Below are positions 24,751 to 34,100 of a DNA stretch of 64,000 nt, one piece after another (position 1 is the first letter of the stretch; each line of letters begins with the position of its first letter). Source of the stretch: Rhizobium sp. GN54 (GTDB taxonomy: Bacteria; Pseudomonadota; Alphaproteobacteria; Rhizobiales; Rhizobiaceae); NCBI RefSeq assembly GCF_021026345.1, contig NZ_JAJNCZ010000001.1, positions 992,001 to 1,056,000 on the forward strand, given 5' to 3'. Position numbers and translations under genes: made by a program. A model generated the notes under the pieces. The model did not search any database and was not told the DNA's origin. It saw only the letters and a program-made list of their open reading frames with translations.

Positions 24751-26283
24751 ATGCCAGGAAACACATTCGGCAGCGACGACATCATTCTCTCCGCCACGGG
24801 GATCGACAAGGTCTTTCCCGGCGCCAAGGCCCTGAACAAGGTCAATTTCCAGCTCGCCCGCGGCGAGGTGCATGCGCTGCTCGGCGAGAACGGCGCCGGC
24901 AAGTCGACGCTCGTCAAGTGCATCACCGGCGCCTATCGCCGCGACGGCGGCCGCCTCGTCCTCGACGGCGCCGACATCGATCCGCGTGACACCTTCGAGG
25001 CGCAGCGCCTCGGCATCGGCACGGTCTACCAGGAGGTGAACCTCCTGCCGAACCTGACGGTCGCCGAAAACCTCTTCCTCGGCCGCCAGCCGAAGCGCTT
25101 CGGCCTCGTCGATGCGCGCGAAATGAACCGGCGTGCCGAAACGCTTCTTGCCGGATACGACCTCGACGTCGACGTCAGGGCTGAGCTTTCCAGCTGCTCC
25201 GTCGCCGTGCAGCAGGTCGTGGCGATCGCCCGCGCCGTCGATCTCTCCGGCAAGGTGCTGATCCTCGACGAGCCGACCGCCAGCCTCGACGCCCACGAGG
25301 TGGAGATGCTGTTCTCCATCGTCCGCCGTCTGAAGGCGCAGGGCCTTGGCATCGTCTTCATCACCCATTTCCTCGAGCAGGTCTACGCGATCTGCGACCG
25401 CATCACCGTGCTGCGCAACGGCCAGCTCGTCGGCACCCGCGAGGCGGCCGCGCTGCCGCGACGCGAGCTGATCGCCATGATGCTCGGCCGCGAGCTCGGC
25501 GACGAGATCAAGGCCGTCGCCCGTGCCGACGCCGCCGAGGGTCCCGTGCGCTACCGCTTTGCGGGCTATGGCCGCAAGGGGCATATCGAGCCGTTCGACC
25601 TGGAGGTCAGGAAGGGCGAGGTGGTCGGGATTGCCGGCCTGCTCGGTTCCGGGCGGACCGAGACCGCCGAAATCCTCTTCGGCGCCGAGAAGGCCGACAG
25701 CGGCACGGCCGAGATCGACGGCAAGCCGGCCGAGCTCACCTCGCCGCGCGCCGCCATCCGCCACCGCTTCGGCTTCTGCCCCGAGGACCGCAAGGTCGAT
25801 GGCATCGTCGGCGATCTGTCGGTGCGCGAGAACATCGCGCTGGCGCTGCAGGCCCGGCGCGGCTGGGCGCGCCCGATCCCGCGTGCCGAGCAGGACCGGC
25901 TGGCCGACCAGTACATCAAGGCGCTGGACATCCGCACCACCGACCGGGAAAAGCCGATCCGGCTTCTCTCCGGCGGTAACCAGCAAAAGGCGATCCTCGC
26001 CCGCTGGTTGGCCACCAATCCGGAATTTCTCATCCTCGACGAGCCGACGCGCGGCATCGACGTCGGCGCGCACGCGGAAATCATCCGCCTCATCGAGAAC
26101 CTTTGCGAACAGGGCATGTCGTTGATCGTCATTTCTTCCGAGCTCGACGAGCTCGTCGCCTACAGCCGCCGCGTCATCGTCCTGCGCGACCGCGCCCATG
26201 TCTCCGAGCTGGTCGGCGATGCGGTGACGACCGCTCACATCGTCGAGGCGATCGCCGCCGGCGAAAAGCAGGGGGCCGCCTGA
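24751..26283 (+). CDS. ytfR: Sugar ABC importer ATP-binding protein (YtfR-like)
   Basis: A 510-residue tandem ABC ATPase of the ribose/galactose (MglA/YtfR) class. The N-terminal domain has Walker A GENGAGKST, the Q-loop region VYQEVNLLPNLTVAENLFLG and Walker B VLILDEPTAS. The C-terminal domain has the relaxed P-loop GLLGSGRTE, LSGGNQQKAI and LILDEPTRGID. ATG 24751 follows GCAGGGACA. It overlaps the next gene by one base (TGATG). Confidence 0.92.
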   Translation: MPGNTFGSDDIILSATGIDKVFPGAKALNKVNFQLARGEVHALLGENGAGKSTLVKCITGAYRRDGGRLVLDGADIDPRDTFEAQRLGIGTVYQEVNLLPNLTVAENLFLGRQPKRFGLVDAREMNRRAETLLAGYDLDVDVRAELSSCSVAVQQVVAIARAVDLSGKVLILDEPTASLDAHEVEMLFSIVRRLKAQGLGIVFITHFLEQVYAICDRITVLRNGQLVGTREAAALPRRELIAMMLGRELGDEIKAVARADAAEGPVRYRFAGYGRKGHIEPFDLEVRKGEVVGIAGLLGSGRTETAEILFGAEKADSGTAEIDGKPAELTSPRAAIRHRFGFCPEDRKVDGIVGDLSVRENIALALQARRGWARPIPRAEQDRLADQYIKALDIRTTDREKPIRLLSGGNQQKAILARWLATNPEFLILDEPTRGIDVGAHAEIIRLIENLCEQGMSLIVISSELDELVAYSRRVIVLRDRAHVSELVGDAVTTAHIVEAIAAGEKQGAA

Positions 26284-27305
26284 TGAACGCGCTGAAGCCC
26301 CATCTGATCCGGCTCTTGCCGCAGTTCGCCGTCCTCATCGCCGTCGTGGCCCTGATCTCGCTGGCCTTCCCCGATTTCCTCAAGCTGCAGATCCAGAACG
26401 GCCGTGTCTACGGTAGCCTTATCGACGTCCTGAACCGCGGCGCGCCGGTGGCGCTGCTGGCGATCGGCATGACGATCGTGATCGCCACCCGCGGCATCGA
26501 CCTCTCCGTCGGTGCGGTCATGGCGATCTGCGGCGCGGTCGCGGCCGCCTCGATCACGTCGGGCCACTCGCTCGTCTATACGCTGGCGCTGGCACTTTCC
26601 GTCGGAATGCTCTGCGGCCTGTGGAACGGCATCCTCGTCGCCGTCCTCGACATCCAGCCGATCATCGCAACCCTCGTCCTGATGGTCGCCGGCCGCGGCA
26701 TCGCGCAGCTGATCACCGAGGGCGCGATCCTGACCTTCAACGATCCCGGCCTGATCTTCATCGGCAGCGGTTCGTTCCTCGGCCTGCCGATGCCGGTGGT
26801 CATCTGGCTGGTCTTCGGCATCGCGGTCACGCTGCTGGTCCGGCGCACGGCGCTCGGCATGCTGGTCGAGGCACTCGGCATCAACCGCCGCGCCAGCACG
26901 CTTTCGGGCGTATCGACCGGCGTTCTGCTGATCGCGGCCTACGTGCTGAGCGGCCTGTGCGCGGCGATCGCCGGCATCATCGCCGCTGCCGACATCAGGG
27001 GCGCGGACGCCAACAATGCGGGGCTCTGGCTGGAGCTCGACGCGATCCTGGCCGTCGTGGTCGGCGGCAACTCGCTGCTCGGCGGCCGCTTCAGCATCGC
27101 AGCCTCGCTGCTCGGCGCCCTGATCATCCAGTCGATCAACACCGGCATCCTGCTGTCGGGCTTCCCGCCCGAGTTCAACCTCATCATCAAGGCGGCGATC
27201 ATCGTCCTGATCCTCGTCATCCAGTCGCCGCGGATCCGCGATCTCGCCACCCTGTTCGGCCGGGCCGACAGCGCCGAGGCATCCGTCAAGCAGGAGGCGA
27301 AATGA
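26283..27305 (+). CDS. ytfT: Sugar ABC importer permease (YtfT-like)
   Basis: A 340-residue BPD_transp_2 permease with about ten spans. Landmarks are AIGMTIVIATRGIDLSVGAV, IQPIIATLVLMVAGRGIAQL, GSGSFLGLPMPVVIWLV and the ending VVVGGNSLLGGRFS. It is coupled to ytfR by a one-base overlap and overlaps the next permease by four bases (ATGA). Confidence 0.92.
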   Translation: MNALKPHLIRLLPQFAVLIAVVALISLAFPDFLKLQIQNGRVYGSLIDVLNRGAPVALLAIGMTIVIATRGIDLSVGAVMAICGAVAAASITSGHSLVYTLALALSVGMLCGLWNGILVAVLDIQPIIATLVLMVAGRGIAQLITEGAILTFNDPGLIFIGSGSFLGLPMPVVIWLVFGIAVTLLVRRTALGMLVEALGINRRASTLSGVSTGVLLIAAYVLSGLCAAIAGIIAAADIRGADANNAGLWLELDAILAVVVGGNSLLGGRFSIAASLLGALIIQSINTGILLSGFPPEFNLIIKAAIIVLILVIQSPRIRDLATLFGRADSAEASVKQEAK

Positions 27306-28270
27306 ACCCGCGCTACGTACCGCTCGCCGCCACGGTCGCGATCTTCCTCGCAGCCTATGCGCTCTGCATCCTGCAGTACCCGAACATGCTGTCGACGCGG
27401 GTGATCGGCAACCTCCTGACCGACAACGCCTTCCTCGGCATCGCCGCCGTCGGCATGACCTTCGTCATCCTCTCCGGCGGCATCGATCTGTCGATCGGCG
27501 CGGTGATCGCCTTTACCGGCGTCTTCATCGCCGTGGTGCTGGAGAGCACCGGCCTGCATCCGCTCGTCGTCTTCGTCCTGGCGCTCGGGATCGCCACGCT
27601 GTTCGGCGCGCTGATGGGCGCGATCATCCACCATCTGGAGATGCCGCCCTTCATCGTCACGCTCGCCGGCATGTTCCTCGCCCGCGGCATGGCCTTCGTC
27701 CTGTCGATCGATTCGGTGCCGGTGAAGCATCCGTTCTATGCGACGATGAAGGCGTTCTACTACCGGTTGCCGGGAGGAGGGCGGATCACGCTGATCGGCG
27801 GGCTGATGCTGCTGGTCTTCGCCGCCGGCATCCTGATCGCCCACCGCACCCGCTTCGGCGCCAATGTCTACGCGCTCGGCGGCGGCGTGCAGACCGCACG
27901 GCTGATGGGCGTTCCGGTCGCGCGCACGACGATCGCGATCTACGCGTTTTCCGGGCTCCTGGCCGGCCTTTCGGGCATCGTCTTCTCCCTCTATACCTCG
28001 GCAGGCTATTCGCTGGCCGCCGTCGGTGTCGAACTGGATGCGATCGCGGCCGTGGTCATCGGCGGCACGCTTTTGACCGGCGGTTCCGGCTTCGTCGGCG
28101 GCACGCTGATCGGCATCCTCATCATGGGGCTGATCCAGACCTACATCACCTTCGACGGTTCGCTCTCAAGTTGGTGGACGAAGATCCTGATTGGGCTACT
28201 TCTGTTCGGATTCATCCTGATGCAGAAGGGATTTCTCTATCTGTCGAAGGGTGGCAGGCGGCTGGCGTGA
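27302..28270 (+). CDS. yjfF: Sugar ABC importer permease (YjfF-like)
   Basis: A 322-residue partner permease of the same family: AVGMTFVILSGGIDLSIGAV, LEMPPFIVTLAGMFLARGMA, AVVIGGTLLTGGSG and a C-terminal MQKGFLYLS. In E. coli the galactofuranose importer likewise has two different permeases, YtfT and YjfF, in this order. The 3' end overlaps the longest possible frame of the regulator gene. Confidence 0.92.
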   Translation: MNPRYVPLAATVAIFLAAYALCILQYPNMLSTRVIGNLLTDNAFLGIAAVGMTFVILSGGIDLSIGAVIAFTGVFIAVVLESTGLHPLVVFVLALGIATLFGALMGAIIHHLEMPPFIVTLAGMFLARGMAFVLSIDSVPVKHPFYATMKAFYYRLPGGGRITLIGGLMLLVFAAGILIAHRTRFGANVYALGGGVQTARLMGVPVARTTIAIYAFSGLLAGLSGIVFSLYTSAGYSLAAVGVELDAIAAVVIGGTLLTGGSGFVGGTLIGILIMGLIQTYITFDGSLSSWWTKILIGLLLFGFILMQKGFLYLSKGGRRLA

Positions 28271-28323
28271 CGAGATGGAATGCAACCGGCCGGGAGTGGC
28301 CGGATGGGGGAGGAACGGGTCGA

Positions 28324-29082
28324 TTGCGCAAAGGACTTCTCGAAACCGTCATCACGGGCGCCAACACGCGCACCAGTCATGCCCAGGTGGTCAACGAGCT
28401 CGGACGCGCGATCGTCGCCGGTGAGTTCCCCGTCGGCGCGACCCTTCCGGGCGATGCCGAACTGGCGGCGCGCTTCAAGGTCTCGCGGACGGTGCTCCGG
28501 GAATCGATGAAGACGCTCGCGGCCAAGGGGCTGATCGTTCCGAGAGCGCGGATCGGCACCCGCGTCACCCCGCGCTCGCAATGGAACCTGTTCGACAGCG
28601 ACATTCTCACCTGGCAGCTGGCCAAGGGCGTGGACGAGGTCTTCCTGCTCGACCTCAGCGAAGTCCGGCTGGCCTTCGAGCCACACGCCGCCGTGCTTGC
28701 GGCCCGCTTCGCCACGGACGCCGACATCAGCCACATGATGCGGCTGGCAGTGGCGATGGGCGACCCGGAACACACCGCCGAGACGCTGGCGCTGGCCGAC
28801 CTCCGGTTTCACCTCAGCGTGCTCGACGCCTCGCGCAATCCCTTCTTCCGCACCATCGGCAGTTTGATCGAGGCAGCGCTCGTGGGCGTCTTCCGCCTCA
28901 GTTCGCCGGCCCGCGACCGCGGCAAGATCGATGACGTGGCGGCAACGCATATCCGTATCGTCGAGGAGATCCGCAAGCGGGACGAGGAAGGCGCGCGCCG
29001 CGCCATGGAAAACGTCATCCGCGTCGGCCGCGACCGGGTGGTGGAAGCGCTGAACGAACGCCGGCGCGCATCGACATCGTGA
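28324..29082 (+). CDS. GntR-family regulator, FadR subfamily with FCD domain
   Basis: A 252-residue transcription factor. The winged helix occupies about residues 15-80, with the GntR signature PVGATLPGDAELAARFKVSRT then VLRESMKTLAAKGL. An FCD ligand-binding domain follows, with LRFHLSVLDASRNPFF and the metal-binding histidines expected of that fold (THIRIVEEI). The TTG at 28324 is chosen because GGGGGAGGAA precedes it by eight bases; GTG 28267, overlapping yjfF, is the alternative. It is the last gene of the sugar importer operon and probably controls it in response to the sugar or a metabolite. GalR/GntR-type FCD proteins are typical regulators of sugar-acid and sugar operons. Confidence 0.9.
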   Translation: MRKGLLETVITGANTRTSHAQVVNELGRAIVAGEFPVGATLPGDAELAARFKVSRTVLRESMKTLAAKGLIVPRARIGTRVTPRSQWNLFDSDILTWQLAKGVDEVFLLDLSEVRLAFEPHAAVLAARFATDADISHMMRLAVAMGDPEHTAETLALADLRFHLSVLDASRNPFFRTIGSLIEAALVGVFRLSSPARDRGKIDDVAATHIRIVEEIRKRDEEGARRAMENVIRVGRDRVVEALNERRRASTS

Positions 29083-29131
29083 GAAGGCGGCCTGTCGACG
29101 AAGGGCCGCGGCCAAGCGGTTCCGCGCCCGT

Positions 29132-29473
29132 TCAGTCGTCGTTGCTGGCGTTCAGTTCCTCGGGCCGCAGCCCGTCGCCGTGATGCTCCAGCTGCGCCTC
29201 GCCCATGGACTGGTAGAGGTTGAACAGCGCCTCGCTCGCCTTCGAGACATAGCGGAACCATTCCGGATTGGCGGCGATCGCCGGATGGTGCAAAAGGTGC
29301 TGGTCGACCAGGTCGAGGACGATGGACGCCGTGTGCGTCGCCTCGTGACAGGATCGCGTGCCCGCGGCGCTGCGCGTCAGCAGTTCGGCCGATGAGGTAC
29401 CTCTCGCCTGCGCCAGTTCGGCAATCAGCTTGAGGCGCTCGTCCTCGACTTCGATATCGCTGCTTTCGATCAT
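29132..29473 (-). CDS. Conserved-looking hypothetical protein
   Basis: A 113-residue soluble protein with no signal peptide or membrane span. It is acidic and mostly helical. Seven histidines are present, several in HEATHTASIVLDLVDQHLLHHPAI, which could bind a metal, but no family was recognised. It is convergent with the GntR gene and on the same strand as the sensor-kinase cluster upstream, though 93 bases separate it from the membrane protein before it. Confidence 0.6.
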   Translation of the reverse strand: MIESSDIEVEDERLKLIAELAQARGTSSAELLTRSAAGTRSCHEATHTASIVLDLVDQHLLHHPAIAANPEWFRYVSKASEALFNLYQSMGEAQLEHHGDGLRPEELNASNDD

Positions 29474-29566
29474 GGCCGGAGTTTCTCATAGCGTGGGTGG
29501 ACTGTCGAGCGCTCTTGGCGCGGGCATCGGACGGGCAACGCCGCCGTAAGCCTTTGGTTCCAGTCG

Positions 29567-29911
29567 TCAGTCGACCGCCATCCGCGCCAGGTCGATCGCA
29601 ATCGACATGATGACGCCGACCGCCGTCAAAAGCAGGCCGACGGCGAACAGCCGGTTACCGGCCTCGAAGACTGACTTCTGCAGCGAATTGGGGCGCAGCA
29701 ACCGCCAGAGCGCACGCGCCTGGAAGACGATGCCGGTGGAGATCAGGATGAGCGTCGGCAGGTCGGTCAGCTGCCACTCGTTCGGATTGCTGGCCCAGGT
29801 GTTCAGGAAACCGAGCGAGAAGGAGAGGACGATCCCGAACACGGTGAGGTTGCCGTTGCGGAATAGGACGCCCACTTCCGGTTCGCCCTTGTGGTCTTCG
29901 CTCGTATCCAT
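29567..29911 (-). CDS. Small three-span membrane protein of unknown function
   Basis: A 114-residue protein: a charged N-terminus (MDTSEDHKGEPE), then hydrophobic segments at about 23-40, 50-66 and 86-107. The start at 29911 is chosen because GGGAGAC lies just before it; an in-frame upstream start (29965) would add 18 residues with no better signal. No family was recognised. It could be part of the operon that runs from the hybrid kinase through the response regulator and the 44-residue protein. Confidence 0.6.
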   Translation of the reverse strand: MDTSEDHKGEPEVGVLFRNGNLTVFGIVLSFSLGFLNTWASNPNEWQLTDLPTLILISTGIVFQARALWRLLRPNSLQKSVFEAGNRLFAVGLLLTAVGVIMSIAIDLARMAVD

Positions 29912-30064
29912 GCCGTCTCCCGGTCTCGAACGGTTGCCCGTTAGCGTAGCCGGGTCATGTGTCACTCATATTGGCCGGCCCGCTGCGCGCATGTTGGTCC
30001 CGAAAGCCTGCCGTTGGCAAGGCCCGTCGCAACGGCCGGCGGTCTTCGGCATGGAGAACGGCCG

Positions 30065-30199
30065 TCAGAACGGCGGCGTGATCTCGTCATGATGGTGCGG
30101 CCGCTGGTGCTCGCGCTGGCGGCGCATCGCCTGTGCGAGCACGAAGCCCAGCACGGCGGTTCCAAGGACTATGGCAGACAATGCAAAAAAGTTTTCCAT
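30065..30199 (-). CDS. 44-residue single-span membrane protein
   Basis: This frame is short but well supported: GGAGGAGC lies four bases before the ATG. The protein begins MENFFALSAIVLGTAVLG, has one membrane span (about residues 4-23), then a strongly basic and His-rich tail (MRRQREHQRPHHHDE) ending TPPF. The N-out/C-in orientation follows from the positive-inside rule. It lies 81 bases downstream of the response-regulator gene on the same strand. No family was recognised. By position it could be an accessory subunit of the sensor kinase, but that is inference. Confidence 0.62.
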   Translation of the reverse strand: MENFFALSAIVLGTAVLGFVLAQAMRRQREHQRPHHHDEITPPF

Positions 30200-30280
30200 C
30201 ACAGCTCCTCCCCGCAAGAAGGATAGCATGGGTGGGCGGAAGTCGGAAACCGGTTCGAAGTCTATGGTTTCTGCCGCGTC

Positions 30281-31198
30281 TCAGACCGCGTGCAGGACGT
30301 GCGCCGCCTTCACTGCCGCCGAAGCGCGGTTCTCGACGCCGAGCTTCACGTAGATCTGCTCCAGGTGCTTGGTGACGGTTCGGGCGCTGAGGCCGAGGAT
30401 CTCGCCGATGTCGCGGTTGGCCTTGCCCTTGGCGATCCACAGAAGCACCTCGGATTCGCGCTGCGTCAGCTGGAAATGCTGGCGCAGGATCTCGTCGTCG
30501 CTGAGCCTGTTCTCGGCGCTGAGGCGAAACAGGTACTCGTCCGCCCCGATCGCGCCGAGATAGGAGAGCTGCAGCGTCGCCTGGCCGTTCTGGCGGATGG
30601 TGAAGCTGCCGTCCTTGCCCGTCGTCTCGCTCTCCTTCATCCAGCGGCCGACATGGGCGGTCAGCGTTTCCAGCCCGTCGTCGGAGCCGGTGGCGGCGTT
30701 GATCAGCCGCGTCGCCTGCGGCGTCGACCAGCGCACCCGCCCGTCGCCGCGCACGGCGAGCAGGTGGCGGCCGGCGGCGTCGAGCGCCACCCGCGCGCTC
30801 TGGGCCGAGCGGGCATTGGTCAGGTGCACGCGGATGCGCGCCCGCAACTCGTCGATGTTGATCGGCTTGGTCAGATAGTCGACGCCGCCTGATTCCAGCG
30901 CGCGCACGACGTGCTCCGTCTCCGTCAGCCCGGTCATGAACACCACCGGCGTCTGGCTGACGGCCGGGTTCGCCTTGAGGCGCTCGCAGGTTTCAAATCC
31001 GTCGAGGCCCGGCATGACGGCGTCGAGCAGGATGATGTCGGGGGTGATCCGCTCGACGATCCCGAGCGCGGAGGTGCCCGAGGTGGCGATCAGCACCGAA
31101 AATCCCGATTGCTCCAGCGCCTCGGTCAGAAAACCGAGCGCCTCGGGGCTGTCGTCCACGAGGAGTACGATGTCGCGCGGGCCGGCTATCTCAGTCAC
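30281..31198 (-). CDS. Response regulator with LuxR-type DNA-binding domain
   Basis: A 305-residue regulator. The N-terminal receiver (about 9-125) has the acidic pair in LLVDDSPEA, the phospho-acceptor Asp in DIILLDAVMPGLDG, the switch Thr in VVFMTGL and Lys in YLTKP. A poorly conserved middle region (about 140-230) may be PAS-like. The C-terminal LuxR/FixJ HTH reads LTQRESEVLLWIAKGKANRD then IGEILGLSARTVTKHLEQIY. Its start overlaps the 3' end of the hybrid kinase gene by eight bases, so the two are translationally coupled and almost certainly a cognate pair. Likely target: the divergent urt/ure operon. Confidence 0.92.
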   Translation of the reverse strand: MTEIAGPRDIVLLVDDSPEALGFLTEALEQSGFSVLIATSGTSALGIVERITPDIILLDAVMPGLDGFETCERLKANPAVSQTPVVFMTGLTETEHVVRALESGGVDYLTKPINIDELRARIRVHLTNARSAQSARVALDAAGRHLLAVRGDGRVRWSTPQATRLINAATGSDDGLETLTAHVGRWMKESETTGKDGSFTIRQNGQATLQLSYLGAIGADEYLFRLSAENRLSDDEILRQHFQLTQRESEVLLWIAKGKANRDIGEILGLSARTVTKHLEQIYVKLGVENRASAAVKAAHVLHAV

Positions 31199-34100
31199 GC
31201 GGTTCGGTCCTTTCTGCGGAAATGTTCTTCAGGAAGGCATCGTAGCCCGAAAGGTCGAAGGCCTGGACATAGTCCCTGAGCGCATCGGCGAACGGCTTGT
31301 GTTCGGGCGCCCGGGCGATCTCGGCGAGCTTGGCCTCGATGCCGCGGACATAGCCGATCTCGCCGAGCCGGATCAGTTCGGCGACGTGGGCGGGGCCGGG
31401 GTCGACGATCCGCCGCAGCGTTGCCGGAACGGGCTGGCCCGCCTGCGCGTCGGAGGTGATCCAGTCGAGCTTCAGGTGCAGTGCCAGCTTGTCGCAGAGC
31501 TGGCCGAGGTCGAACGGCTTGGCGATCGCGTCGTCGTGGCCGCCGCTGCCGCCCTGTGTCGAGCCGTCGCCGATATTCGCCGACAGCATGATGATCGGCG
31601 CGGTCTGCCCGGCGTCGCGCAACCGGTCCACGAGGTCCCAGCCGCTCATGCCCGGCATCTGGATGTCGATCAGGAACAGGTCCGGCCGCAGCGCCTCAGT
31701 CAGCGCCAGGCATTCGCCGCCGTCGCCGGCGGTCAGGACGTTGAAGCCGAGCGGGGCGAGCGTCTCGCCCATCAGGTTGCGATGGTCCTCGTTGTCGTCG
31801 ACGACGAGGATGCTGCGCCGCCGCCCACCATAGCCGCGGATGCGGCTGGCCGGCTCCAGCAGGGTTTGCGGGCGGTCGACGGCTGACAGCATCAGCCGGA
31901 CGCGGAAGGCGGTGCCGCGATCCTTGGCGCTCGTCACCGATATCTCGCCGCCGAGCGTCTGGGTCAGAAGCCGGGTGATGGTGAGCCCGAGGCCGAGGCC
32001 GGGCATGCGGCTTTGATGTTCCGCCGCGCCGCGCTGGAAGGGATCGAAGATGCGCGGCAGGTCCTTCTCCGCGATCCCGCGGCCGCTGTCCTCCACGGTG
32101 AAGGTCGCAACCTGGCTGCGGTAGCCGACGTCGAGGCGGATATGGCCGCTGTCGGTGAATTTCAGCGCATTGGAGACGAGGTTGACGAGGATCTGGCGCA
32201 GCCGTTTCTCGTCGGTGCGCACGATCTGGGGCAGGGAAGGGCTGCGGACATGCTCGAAGGCAACGCCCTTCGCCTGCGCCTGCGGCTTGAACATGTCGAC
32301 GATCTGATCGAGGAAATCGTGGATGTTGATCTCGTTGGAATAGACCTGCAGCTTGCCGGCCTCGATCTTGGAAATATCCAGCAGCCCGTCGATCAGGCCG
32401 GACAGATGCTCGGCACTGCGGCGGATCACCTTCACAGCCGGCTGGCGCGGGGCAGGGATCGTCTCGTCGCGTTCAAGGAGCTGTGCATAGCCGAGCACGG
32501 CGTTCAGCGGCGTGCGCAGTTCGTGGCTGAGGCCTACGACGTAGCGGCTCTTGGCGCGGTTGGCGGCCTCGGCCGCCTCCTTCGCCTCCTGCAGAGCCGC
32601 GTCCGTCTTCTTGTGCGCCGCGATTTCCTTCAGGAGCAGCGTGTTCTGGCGGGACGATTCTTCCTCCGCCACCACCCGGCTGTCATGGGCGAGCACATAG
32701 AACCAGCAGACGACGCCGGCTGCGACCGCAAAGACGAAGAACACGATCGCGACCGTGCCCTCGACCACGGCCGCCGTTTCCGGCGAGGCGCCGCCGGCCT
32801 GGTGGGCGATCATCGCGAGGATGACGCCGATGCCGGCGATCGACAGCGCTGCGGAAAGCGCGTAGCGGCCGAGCCGGGTCTTCAGCTTGTCGACCACGGG
32901 CTCGGGAAGCACGGCGCGGGCGACATGGGCGGCCTGCGCATGGAAGCGCGCCTTCGGCTTGCACATGTCGTGGCAGCGGCTGTCGAGCGAACAGCAGAGC
33001 GAGCAGATCGGCGCGGCATAGGCCGGGCACCAGGCCATGTCTTCGGGCTCGAAGGGATGCTCGCAGATCGAGCAGGTGATGGTGTTTTCCAGGTGCCAGT
33101 TCCGCCGCGGCTTGCGGGCGAGATAGTATTTGCCCCCCGTCTTCCAGGCGATCAGCGGCGAGGCGACGAAGGCGGCGCCGGCGGCGATGTAGGGCGCGAG
33201 CGAGGCGGCGATGTCGCCGAAGGCGCCGAAATGGGCGATCAGCGCCAGGCTCGCGGAGAAGAACATCGCACCGAGGCCGACGGGATTGATGTCGTAGAGA
33301 TGGGCGCGCTTGAACTCGATGCCGGGCGGCGACAGCCCGAGCGGCTTGTTGATGAAGAGATCGGCCGAGATCGTGCACAGCCAGGCCATGGCGATGATCG
33401 AGAAGATGCCGAGTGTCTCCTCCAGCAGCCGGTAGATGCCGAGCTCCATCAGCAGCAGCGCGATCGCCACGTTGAAGACGAGCCAGATGACGCGGCCGGG
33501 ATGGCTGTGGGTCAGCCGCGAGAAGAAGTTCGACCAGGCGAGCGAGCCCGCATAGGCGTTCATCACGTTGATCTTCAGCTGCGAGACGACGACGAAGGCG
33601 ACCATCAAAAGTAGCGTCGCCGTCTCCCATGGGATCATGTAGCCGAAGGCGGTGTAGTACATCTGCGCCGGGTCGGCCGCCCGGGTCGAGGGCACGCCCG
33701 AATTCAGCACCAGCACGACGAGGAAGGAGCCGGCCAGAAGCTTCGGCGCGCCCACCACGACCCAGCCCGAACCGGCGAGGAAGACGGCGATGCGGTGGCT
33801 GAGCTTGCGCTGCCCGTCCGGCGGCAGGAAGCGCAGAAAATCGACCTGCTCGCCGATCTGCGCCATCAGCGCGAATATGACGGCCGACGCCGCCCCGAAC
33901 TCGACCAGGTGGAACGGCGCGATGGTGCCTGATGGCCCGGAAGCATGGTGGATACCGGAATAGGCGAGCCACTCGCCGAAGGCGTTCCAGTCGGCGAAGG
34001 CGATGAACACGAAGGGCAGGATGTTGAGCACGATCCAGAACGGCTGGGTGACCAGCTGGAACTTCGAGATCAGCCGCACGCCGTAGGTGACGAGCGGGAT

